Source of the DNA: Acidobacteriota bacterium
GTDB lineage: Bacteria; Acidobacteriota; Terriglobia; Bryobacterales; Bryobacteraceae
NCBI GenBank assembly: GCA_025350695.1
Contig: JANXXI010000127.1
Coordinates: 1 to 36,995 of the forward strand
DNA: 36,995 nt
Direction of reading: 5' to 3'
Shown: in pieces, positions 8,490 through 15,832 of the stretch
How positions within the stretch are numbered: position 1 is the first letter of the stretch
Layout: every line of letters begins with the position of its first letter
Program-made: the position numbers and the translations under genes
The notes under the pieces: model-generated
The model's input: the letters and a program-made list of their open reading frames with translations, nothing else
What the model was told of the DNA's origin: nothing
Database searches by the model: none

Positions 8490-8523
8490 AAAAGGGGGAG
8501 GCTTCGGCCTCCCCCTTTTCTTT
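8490..8523 (+). terminator. Strong rho-independent terminator
   Basis: AAAAGGGGGAGGC-TTCG-GCCTCCCCCTTTT is a perfect 13-bp stem closed by a UUCG tetraloop, followed by C and TTTT. It lies 21 bp after the stop codon of the 6555-8468 gene. It is the strongest terminator in the window. Confidence 0.93.
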
Positions 8524-8543
8524 TGGAAGAATGCTCGTTGTCG

Positions 8544-8614
8544 GAAGACCGCTCCGGTTACGGCTCATGATTTTACGTAACCTCACGAGCCCTGACCGTC
8601 AGGGAGCGGTCTTC
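8544..8614. other. 71-nt compact multi-stem palindromic element
   Basis: A perfect 12-bp outer stem (GAAGACCGCTCC, 8544-8555; GGAGCGGTCTTC, 8603-8614) encloses further pairing. One inner stem is GGTTACG/CGTAACC (8556-8562 with 8576-8582). A competing stem pairs 8562-8570 with 8583-8591 (8 of 9 pairs). CCTGA-CCG-TCAGG (8591-8603) forms a small third arm. The element is not needed as a terminator because a much stronger one lies 20 bp upstream. It could be a structured RNA, a REP/BIME- or MITE-like repeat, or a cruciform site. Confidence 0.55.
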
Positions 8615-8756
8615 TATTTAGTAAAAACCTTCAACCTTTTACTTGAAACATCTTTGATACTAGTACTCTTTAGTGGTACATTGTTGGTTGTCTAGTCCCA
8701 CGTCCAACCAAACCGGTGCCTTCCAGCGCCTACAATCCAAACATCTGAGGGATTCA

Positions 8757-11700
8757 ATGTCTCGAAATCCAAGAGTGTTCTCTTGTCTTCTTGCTGCGTC
8801 TATATTGACGGGAAATGTTTGGGCAGGCAGTGTATTTCTGCTTCCCAACTCTTCTTCCACTACTCCGGTGATTAGCGTGGTTCAACCCGACGCCAATGTA
8901 ATTACCCAATCTTTTCCTGCCCCAATAGGAGCGACTGCCGTGGTGGCCCACCCCACGCTGAACAAGTACTACGTTCTTTCAAAATCAAGCACTGACACCG
9001 TCATTGTCTTGGATGGGGCCAACTTCACCACCGTAACGAAACGGCTGAGCTTGGGGCAAGGCCAAGCCTTTGCTATCTCTCCCGATGGCCGCCGCCTGGT
9101 GGTCGAAGCTGACAATACTTATGTTATCGATGCGACGACGGACGCCGTTCTTGCAACCATCAACGACACAGGCAGTTCTCCTAATGACGTCGCCATCAGT
9201 CTGGATGGAAGCCGTGCTTTCGTCTTGAGCTCAACGTCGAACCGGCTTACTGCGATCGACTTAACTACCAATGCCGTCACTGGAACGTCCCTCACCATCC
9301 CGGGCGTCAGCACAGGCGTTGCTATCGGACCCAATGGCTTGGTCTATGTCACCACTGTAAACCGTTTATTTGAAGTGGATCCAAGAACACTATTGGTGCG
9401 TACGGAAATCCCCTTGAACGCGCGCCCAGGAAAGCTCACCTTCACATCTGATGGGAAGTATGCCGTGGCCGTCAATCAAACACCAATCACCGGCTCTTCG
9501 GCTTTACTGTTTGATCTGGTCGCACACACCCTCTCCTCGACGATTCCGAACTTCAACACCAATCTAACTAGCATTATCCCTGCGTCAGACTCACGAGTGT
9601 ACGCCTATTCAGCGGATACGCAGCAGTTGTATGAGATCAGTCTGGCTCCATTCAATATCACCGTGGCAAGTTTCGGAAATATTGGCCAGATCAACAGCAT
9701 TGGCGCTGTCACGGTGACAAATGAATTACCCTCGCCAAAGTACATGTTCCTTACCACAGCCAGTTCCCTCTACCGGATCGACCTAAGCACGAATCCTCCG
9801 AACGGAACGGGACAGGTGGCTTTAAGCACCACTGCTCCAGGTGGAATCACCTTTGCCACGCAGGCGGCAACAGGGACACCCAGCCGGTTGCTAGGCTATA
9901 ATTCGACACAAACGATAACAAGCGCGGGAACGTTCTTGCCTGTAATCGTGCGCGCCATTGACAGCAATGGCCGCCCTTTGGTGAATGTTCCGATAACCTT
10001 CACTGCGGACAACTCGGGAGTTACCATCCAAGGCGCCTCCGTGCAAACCAATGGCTTGGGTTTCGCTCAAACAACCATCCTGCCACCTTCGACACCGTCA
10101 ACGTTCAAAGTTACGGCTAGCGCCGCGGGCGGAGCGGTCACAACTGATTTCAGCCTCACGCTCGGTTCAGGAACGGGCGGAGGAGGGGGCGGCACCGGTA
10201 ACGGATTGCTGAGCATTGTTGAAGGTAATGGGCAGTTTGTTCCCGAGAGTTTCCTCATCCCGAACGCCATGGTTGTAAAGGCGGTCGATACGGCTGGAGT
10301 TGGGCTAGCGGGTCAGACGGTCACATTCACGATCATTCAAGGATCGGGGACATTGCAGCCCACAACATCCGGCGGAGAGGCTATCAGCAACATAACTTGC
10401 ACCGCCAATGTATGCACCGCAGTCACCGACGCTAATGGCATTGCTAAAGTAGGCATGTTGGCGGCGTTGGTTGTACCCGGGTTCAGTTACTCGCAAACGG
10501 TCATCTCAGCTGCGACCGGAGTCTCCACGGTACAATTTATCGTCACTACCGTTACAGCCAACACAATCCCTACGGTTCAACGCATCGCCCCTCAGGATGG
10601 CGTGGAATTAGTGGGACAAGCCGGAACCATTCTAAAAAATGCGGTTCAGGTTCGTGTGTTCTCGTCGGGCGGCGTGCAAGCTGGCCAGCCAATTCCCAGT
10701 ATTGGGTTGAAAGCGGCCACCTCTCTTAACGATCCCTTGCTTGGCCCCACGGCCAGTTGCGTGGGCGGCACGGTTTTGTCGGATACATCCGGCGTCGCTA
10801 CTTGCGACCTGATCCTTGGCGGCAAGTTGGGTGTCGACCGGCTTATTGTTAGCGTAGGATCCGCTATCACCCTTGGCGGCGCGGGAATCAACTTGCGTGT
10901 ACTGGCTGGTCCGCCCGCCCGTATCAACGTCCGACAGGGCAACAATCAGAACGGAAACCCGGGAGCCGTTTTACCCTTAGCGTTTGTTGCGGAGATTAAC
11001 GACGCGTTCGGCAACCTGCTTGCTGGCCAAGCGGCTACCTTTGAAGTGGTCGACGCTGGGTCGATCACATTGCAGAACATCGTATCGGTATCCGATTCAA
11101 ATGGGCGTGTTTCGGCGCTTGGCAGGTTAGGCACGGCGCCCGGGGCTCACCAGGTTCGGGTTAGAGTGGGCAACGTTACGCAAGTGTTCACGTTTACCGT
11201 CAACGTCAATGTGACACAGCTTACCGCTGTTTCTGGCGACGCGCAAACGGCGATTGTGAATACTGCCTTTACGCAACCACTTACGGTGAAGATTCTGGAC
11301 GACCGCAATGCAGCAGTTGCCGGCGCCGCCATCAATTGGTCGATCGTAAGCGGAGCAGGTACGGTTTCCGCCGCTACATCCAATACCGACGCGAACGGTA
11401 TTGCCTCAATCAATGTTACAGCTGGCTCCTCGGCGGGCCCGCTTAGCGTTAGGGCCTCCTTCGCTGGCTTGTCTGCTTCGTTTAATTTGACGGTTCGGCT
11501 GGCGGGGCCAGTCTTCACCGCCAATCAGATTGTTAACGCGGCGAGCGGCGCCCCTGGAGTGGTTCCGTGCGGCCTAGTTAATATTTTTGGCACAAACCTT
11601 GCGCCTAGAGTGCAAGGAACCGTGTTCGCGAATTTCATTGTGGGCGGTCCGCTTCCAACCATTCTTCAGGGTATCGAAGTCCTGTTTGATACAACCAGCG

Positions 11701-12248
11701 CTCCGATCTACGCTGTGTCGAACGTCAACGGGCAGGAACAGATTGCTGTACAGGCTCCTTGCTCGCTTGCGCCCGGCACAACCACGGTTACAGTGCGTAA
11801 TGGCGGGCTTACCGCAGTCAGCGGCGTTCCCGTTCTGCGCATCCAACCCGGTATTTTTGAAACGTTGGATGCTACTACTGGGCGGCGGTACGCGGTTCTA
11901 TTGCGGCCCGACGGTAGTTACGTGACTCCTTCCAACCCGGCGCGGCGCGGCGATATTCTGCGGCTGTTTGCTACCGGTTTGGGCGCTGTTAACCCTGCCA
12001 CGGATACGAACCGGGCTGGAGTTGCTGGCCAAAACATTGCAGCCAGCATGATCGTCGGCGTAAATGACGGCGGCGTCAGAGTGGTCACCTCGGCTTACGC
12101 TCCAGGCATGATCGGCGTCTATGTGGTGGACTTCGAGGTGCCAGGCGATACCGCAACGGGTAGTTTCCGTTCGCTCGCTGTGGCCTTGGATGGCGGTGGC
12201 GGCACCTTGGTTTACGGCCAGGGCTCCTCAATCGCAGCAATTCAATAG
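8757..12248 (+). CDS. Large exported protein: YVTN-type beta-propeller, Ig-like domains, TIGR03437 C-terminus
   Basis: ATG 8757 is chosen over the upstream GTG at 8673 because GAGGG lies 5 bases before it and a signal peptide starts there (MSRNPRVFSCLLAASILTGN, then VWAG). The product has 1163 residues. Residues about 40-370 are a surface-layer YVTN-type propeller (FAISPDGRRLVVEADNTYVI, DVAISLDGSRAFVL). Four or more invasin/Big_1-like Ig domains follow (about 380-950), with a poly-Gly linker near 470. One repeat opens with the SGDAQT motif also found in the 2272-6072 protein. Residues about 955-1163 are TIGR03437 (IVNAASGAPGVVPCGLVNIF, RRGDILRLFATGLGAVNP). It is probably a cell-surface or secreted adhesin-like scaffold. 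Partner and ligand are unknown. Confidence 0.87.
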   Translation: MSRNPRVFSCLLAASILTGNVWAGSVFLLPNSSSTTPVISVVQPDANVITQSFPAPIGATAVVAHPTLNKYYVLSKSSTDTVIVLDGANFTTVTKRLSLGQGQAFAISPDGRRLVVEADNTYVIDATTDAVLATINDTGSSPNDVAISLDGSRAFVLSSTSNRLTAIDLTTNAVTGTSLTIPGVSTGVAIGPNGLVYVTTVNRLFEVDPRTLLVRTEIPLNARPGKLTFTSDGKYAVAVNQTPITGSSALLFDLVAHTLSSTIPNFNTNLTSIIPASDSRVYAYSADTQQLYEISLAPFNITVASFGNIGQINSIGAVTVTNELPSPKYMFLTTASSLYRIDLSTNPPNGTGQVALSTTAPGGITFATQAATGTPSRLLGYNSTQTITSAGTFLPVIVRAIDSNGRPLVNVPITFTADNSGVTIQGASVQTNGLGFAQTTILPPSTPSTFKVTASAAGGAVTTDFSLTLGSGTGGGGGGTGNGLLSIVEGNGQFVPESFLIPNAMVVKAVDTAGVGLAGQTVTFTIIQGSGTLQPTTSGGEAISNITCTANVCTAVTDANGIAKVGMLAALVVPGFSYSQTVISAATGVSTVQFIVTTVTANTIPTVQRIAPQDGVELVGQAGTILKNAVQVRVFSSGGVQAGQPIPSIGLKAATSLNDPLLGPTASCVGGTVLSDTSGVATCDLILGGKLGVDRLIVSVGSAITLGGAGINLRVLAGPPARINVRQGNNQNGNPGAVLPLAFVAEINDAFGNLLAGQAATFEVVDAGSITLQNIVSVSDSNGRVSALGRLGTAPGAHQVRVRVGNVTQVFTFTVNVNVTQLTAVSGDAQTAIVNTAFTQPLTVKILDDRNAAVAGAAINWSIVSGAGTVSAATSNTDANGIASINVTAGSSAGPLSVRASFAGLSASFNLTVRLAGPVFTANQIVNAASGAPGVVPCGLVNIFGTNLAPRVQGTVFANFIVGGPLPTILQGIEVLFDTTSAPIYAVSNVNGQEQIAVQAPCSLAPGTTTVTVRNGGLTAVSGVPVLRIQPGIFETLDATTGRRYAVLLRPDGSYVTPSNPARRGDILRLFATGLGAVNPATDTNRAGVAGQNIAASMIVGVNDGGVRVVTSAYAPGMIGVYVVDFEVPGDTATGSFRSLAVALDGGGGTLVYGQGSSIAAIQ

Positions 12249-12270
12249 GTCAGAAAACGAACCCATTCAG

Positions 12271-12306
12271 TGCCCACTGGTCCTCACGACTGGTGGGCAT
12301 TTCTTC
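12271..12306 (+). terminator. Probable rho-independent terminator
   Basis: TGCCCAC (12271-12277) pairs with GTGGGCA (12293-12299). An inner GTC/GAC (12280-12282 with 12288-12290) extends the hairpin. A T-rich tail (TTTCTTC) follows at once. It sits 22 bp after the stop of the propeller/Ig gene. Confidence 0.75.
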
Positions 12307-12367
12307 TTTCGCCTCTTCGTTTCCAGGAAGCCAGAGCACGCTCCGAAGCTGGTCTATCGTTAATTTG

Positions 12368-13804
12368 CTAGGATGCCGCGGCTTCCAGGCTTTTTAGTTT
12401 TGCCGATAGTGTCGTTCGCTTCAAGCCCAGGATATCGGCAGCCTGCTTCTTGTTTCCATGGGCGCGCCGAAGCGCCTGGTCGATCAGCGTTCGTTCCAAG
12501 CGGTTGACGATCGACTCAAAGTCGACGCCACTCGCCGGCAATTCAACGTCTGTTTCGAGGTCACTCCCTGCGTCTTTCGCGGCTCCTGCAGGTAGCGGGA
12601 AATCTTCAGGGTAGAGGCTGTCCCGTTCTCCGCTCAAGGTTATGGCCCGGTCCACCGCATTCTCTAATTGTCGAATGTTCCCGGGCCAGTGGTGGCTCAT
12701 CAAGTGGGTGATAGTGCCCGGCGCGACGTACTTGAGGTTCATCTCTTCCTGCTTGGCAATTTTTTCGAGGAAGTGGTCAACCAAGAGGGCAATATCTTCC
12801 AAGCGTTCTCGCAGTGGAGGTACTCTTATGGGCACTACATTCAAACGATAGAAAAGGTCCTCCCGGAACTTGCCCTCTTCAACTTTGGCCTCAAGGTCCA
12901 CATTTGTGGCGGCGATGATCCTCACATCCACTTTGAGAACTTCCGTGCTGCCTAACTTCTGAATCTCTTTCTCCTGGAGCACCCGCAATAATTTCGCCTG
13001 GGTTTCAAGAGGCATATCGCCGATTTCATCGAGAAAAATGCTGCTCTTATGGGCCTGCTCAAAGCGACCCATGCGGCTGGTAACGGCGCCGGTAAAAGCC
13101 CCTTTTGTGTGGCCGAACAATTCCGATTCAAGCAAGGTATCGGGCAACGCCGTGCAATTCACCGAAACCATCGGAAGTAATCCGCGAGGGCTTGCGGTAT
13201 GCAAGGCTCTAGCCAGCATTTCCTTCCCCGTCCCGGTTTCACCATTGATCAACACCGTGCTGCGGCGTAGGGCGAGCAAGCGTACGTTCGCTGCCAGCTG
13301 CTGCATGGCAATGCTTTCCCCTACAAGAAGCTGCCGCCAGGCTTCCGTTCTTGCAGGAACCAATAAACCGGCCCGCCCCGTCGATGATGTGACTTTGCGG
13401 GCCGATTCCTCTGAGGAGAGATCATTTAAGGCCGTTCGGATCCAATTGGCGAGCTCCTCCAATGGCAATTGTTCGGGATGCGCCATGTAATGAAAGGCCC
13501 CTTGCCTAACCAAATCCACGGCCTCTGAAACCGATCCCATGGGATTCCAGCAGATCAACCGGGCCCCTGGAGATTTTCTGGCGACAGTTTCCAATACCTC
13601 AACCGGCCTCCCGGCATGGGGCAGTTCCACAATGATTATTTCTGAGGCCGCCGGTAGTGCATTGAAATTTCCCCAGTGCACGGAAGACCCTGGCAACAAT
13701 TGGGCCAATGCAGCGGATTCCGCATCTCTCGGAGCGGCCGCCGCCCAAAAGATTCTCGCCGTCTCTCCGACAACATTCTCGTTCTGATTGAGTTCGCCCT
13801 TCAT
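12368..13804 (-). CDS. Sigma-54-dependent transcriptional activator with degenerate receiver domain
   Basis: This 478-residue protein has the NtrC order. An N-terminal receiver-like domain spans about 15-125, the AAA+ domain about 155-390, and a Fis-type HTH about 440-475 (NKKQAADILGLKRTTLSAKL). The ATPase core looks functional: Walker A GETGTGKE (188-195), the sigma-54 contact loop GAFTGA (235-240) and Walker B IFLDE (256-260). The receiver has lost the phosphorylation machinery. The acidic pair is absent (RIFWAAAAPRD), the phospho-acceptor Asp position is Glu (E60 in IIIVELPH), and the usual Lys is His (H109 in YMAHP). No histidine kinase is adjacent. GAGG precedes the ATG. It is divergent from the rhodanese gene across a 102-bp gap. 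Targets are unknown. Confidence 0.92.
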   Translation of the reverse strand: MKGELNQNENVVGETARIFWAAAAPRDAESAALAQLLPGSSVHWGNFNALPAASEIIIVELPHAGRPVEVLETVARKSPGARLICWNPMGSVSEAVDLVRQGAFHYMAHPEQLPLEELANWIRTALNDLSSEESARKVTSSTGRAGLLVPARTEAWRQLLVGESIAMQQLAANVRLLALRRSTVLINGETGTGKEMLARALHTASPRGLLPMVSVNCTALPDTLLESELFGHTKGAFTGAVTSRMGRFEQAHKSSIFLDEIGDMPLETQAKLLRVLQEKEIQKLGSTEVLKVDVRIIAATNVDLEAKVEEGKFREDLFYRLNVVPIRVPPLRERLEDIALLVDHFLEKIAKQEEMNLKYVAPGTITHLMSHHWPGNIRQLENAVDRAITLSGERDSLYPEDFPLPAGAAKDAGSDLETDVELPASGVDFESIVNRLERTLIDQALRRAHGNKKQAADILGLKRTTLSAKLKSLEAAAS

Positions 13805-13867
13805 TCGCCTCTACCCACCATCGTCTCCATTTGAGCAGTCCTTTACTTCAGATCTTTCCGATAAACG

Positions 13868-13881
13868 TATCCCTAGGGATA
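13868..13881. promoter_or_regulatory. Perfect 14-bp palindrome between divergent genes
   Basis: TATCCCTAGGGATA is exactly self-complementary. It lies in the 102-bp gap between the sigma-54 activator and the rhodanese gene, 14 bp before a TATACT -10-like box (13895-13900). Position and symmetry suggest an operator. The binding protein is unknown. The -10-like box leaves only 6 bases before the rhodanese ATG, so a near-leaderless transcript is possible. Confidence 0.5.
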
Positions 13882-13906
13882 TATTGACCGTGGGTATACT
13901 TAAGAA

Positions 13907-14317
13907 ATGAAGACTATTCTGTTTCTCCTCGCCGTTGCTATCGGACTCAGCTCTGCTCAACCTGCAGCTTTTGCTCAAACTGCAGCGGTCCCGGCTCCCA
14001 AGAAACTCTCGCCTGAGGAATTAAAGCAGATGATTGACTCGAAGGAAAAGTTCTTCTTCTTGGATGTGCGGGAACCAAAAGAGCTGGAGGAGCGCGGCAC
14101 GATTAAGGGCTACGTCAATATTCCTCTAAGCCAGTTGGAGGCGCGAGTGAAGGAGATCCCCACGGGCGTTCCGATCGTCAGCGCGTGCGCTCGCGGAGTA
14201 CGCGCCGCCAAGGCTGCGGCAATTCTTGAAAAGAGCGGCTACAAGCAAATCACTTTGTGCGCGATGGAAGACTACAAGTCGAAGGGATTTGATCTGATCT
14301 ATCCCAAGGCGAACTGA
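13907..14317 (+). CDS. Exported single-domain rhodanese-like protein
   Basis: The 136-residue product has a signal peptide (MKTILFLLAVAIGLSSAQ and following, probable cleavage near AFAQ) and one rhodanese domain (about residues 33-132). The CH2A-like FFLDVREPKELEERGTIKGY segment and the active loop CARGVR with nucleophile C94 are present. Catalytic loops of this form carry persulfide sulfur in sulfurtransferases. Location should be periplasmic. The product is convergent with the 14325-15752 gene, with 7 bp between stop codons. No clear Shine-Dalgarno sequence is visible, and the short distance from a TATACT box suggests very short-leader translation. The divergent activator may regulate it, but no convincing sigma-54 promoter was found in the gap. 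The donor and acceptor of sulfur are unknown. Confidence 0.88.
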   Translation: MKTILFLLAVAIGLSSAQPAAFAQTAAVPAPKKLSPEELKQMIDSKEKFFFLDVREPKELEERGTIKGYVNIPLSQLEARVKEIPTGVPIVSACARGVRAAKAAAILEKSGYKQITLCAMEDYKSKGFDLIYPKAN

Positions 14318-14324
14318 GTCAGAG

Positions 14325-15752
14325 TCATTTCAATGGGTACTTCGCCGCGGCGTCGGCGAATCGAAATGGAACCACATCGGGAGTTATGGACACCTCGGTC
14401 GAGAATTTGAACGGATACGTTCCACCGCTTGGAAAGGTCAGTTCCAGGTAGAACGCAGTGAAGCCCTTCGAGGGGATTGGCGGCTTCCCGACGTAGGTGC
14501 CGTCGGGGCGCGGGGATAATTTCGTTGCTCGGTAAGCCTTGCCGATGATGTCCAACCGAAAGTCGCGGGCATTGGGATTTGTGGCCTGCCACAGCGTTAC
14601 TTCCGAGGGCTTATCAACGGGCTTTACGGTTATGGCTCCGTCGCTTGATTTGGTCCAAGTGAAGCGGGGGCGCTTTCGGCCCGCAAGCACCGCTTCGTAA
14701 AAAACAGTTAGGCTCTCCATCGCGTCACTACCGGCCAGATTGTGTTTAGCGTTGGGAACGTAGCGAAGATGCTTTTCTTCTTGCAACTGGGAGTAGTAAT
14801 ACTGCGAATTGTCGGGAAGGAAAAATTCATCTCCTGAGGCGTTGATCAGAAATTTCGGCATCTTCAAGGACGCACGGTTCCGGTATACATAGGGGTCTTC
14901 AATATCGAGCACTCGTCTGTATTCTGGAGTGCCGATCTTGTGAGGGAACAGGCCATGGTTCACATAATCCTTCAGCGACGGTGCGAAGAATCCGTAAACT
15001 TCAAAGTGATGTTTGGTGATGGCTTCGCTATTGAGCGCATCAATCACCATCGGAGCGATAGCGACGACGCGAGGATCCACCGCGCCAACCAGCCATGTGG
15101 TCCAACCGCGTTTCGATCCGCCGGCGACAACAAAGCGTTCGACCCTGTCGCCGCCGCCAGCCGGGCTCGCCGTGAATTCCGCGATAGCGTCCATCGCTCG
15201 CACCCCACTTTTCACCATGGCCAAGCGCACCAGCCAAGTGTCATCCTTAGTTGAAAAGTGCTTCACGCGCGTGTAGGCGATCAGGTCGTCTTCTTTACGG
15301 CCAACACCCTTCGAGTCGCTGAAGTAGAGAGGCTGATTGGGGACCATGCCCAAATCGGCGACGATGGTTCCGCTATCGAGCGCCAAGCGAACAGACCGTT
15401 CGGCTGTGGCTTTTGGAGCCGGGTCGAGGTTGCTTCCCCCGCCAATGAATAGCAGCGCCGCGCCCTTTACTTTAACCTTCTCAGGCATCGTGATGGTGAG
15501 CCAGTGCTTCCACACGGGCCGGTCAACCTCGGAAGCGCTTCGCCACGTCTGCGAGGTGAGTTCCAGCACGAAGGATTTGTAGCCATTCCTGGAAACCGTG
15601 TTCTGCAATTTCCAGGAATAGACTGAGTCTTTGGCTGCGACGTAGCGATCGAGAGCGGTTGGCGACAGTTGTGCCGAAGCCGCCGATTGGCTGCAGGCGA
15701 AGAGCATCAAGGATGTGATCAAAGCAGGGATTCTAGTCCGAATACAAAGCAT
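14325..15752 (-). CDS. PhoPQ-activated pathogenicity-related (PqaA-type) exported hydrolase
   Basis: The ATG at 15752 (475 residues) begins a signal peptide (MLCIRTRIPALITSLMLFAC, then SQSAASAQ) and is preferred over an upstream TTG at 15794. The body matches the PhoPQ_related family, an alpha/beta-hydrolase group. Visible features are PVWKHWLTITMPEKVKVKGA, LLFIGGGSN, the nucleophile-elbow-like VVAGGSKRGWTTW, VVAIAPMVIDALN, and SGDEFFLPDNSQYY near the expected acid. The substrate is not known for the family. The start codon lies in the loop of a perfect 10-bp inverted repeat (15737-15770) and no Shine-Dalgarno sequence is visible. It follows the chemoreceptor gene by 80 bp on the same strand. 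Confidence 0.88.
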   Translation of the reverse strand: MLCIRTRIPALITSLMLFACSQSAASAQLSPTALDRYVAAKDSVYSWKLQNTVSRNGYKSFVLELTSQTWRSASEVDRPVWKHWLTITMPEKVKVKGAALLFIGGGSNLDPAPKATAERSVRLALDSGTIVADLGMVPNQPLYFSDSKGVGRKEDDLIAYTRVKHFSTKDDTWLVRLAMVKSGVRAMDAIAEFTASPAGGGDRVERFVVAGGSKRGWTTWLVGAVDPRVVAIAPMVIDALNSEAITKHHFEVYGFFAPSLKDYVNHGLFPHKIGTPEYRRVLDIEDPYVYRNRASLKMPKFLINASGDEFFLPDNSQYYYSQLQEEKHLRYVPNAKHNLAGSDAMESLTVFYEAVLAGRKRPRFTWTKSSDGAITVKPVDKPSEVTLWQATNPNARDFRLDIIGKAYRATKLSPRPDGTYVGKPPIPSKGFTAFYLELTFPSGGTYPFKFSTEVSITPDVVPFRFADAAAKYPLK

Positions 15753-15770
15753 GCTTCGATTGTATTCGGA
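15737..15770 (-). promoter_or_regulatory. Perfect inverted repeat enclosing the start codon of the PqaA-type gene
   Basis: TCCGAATACA (15737-15746) and TGTATTCGGA (15761-15770) form a perfect 10-bp stem with a 14-nt loop. The loop contains the ATG (15750-15752), itself the centre of a 10-bp palindrome AAGCATGCTT (15747-15756). In the mRNA the start codon would be presented in a hairpin loop. Confidence 0.65.
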
Positions 15771-15832
15771 ATAGAGAGCTTCGTCACGCAACAACTGCGA
15801 TCTATTTTAGGTTCGCGTAGTTCTTATGGCGA

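Noticed and set aside
13884-13900. TTGACC...TATACT as a promoter for the rhodanese gene
   Set aside because: Only 5 bp separate the two boxes. The TATACT may act alone, but the pair is not a promoter.
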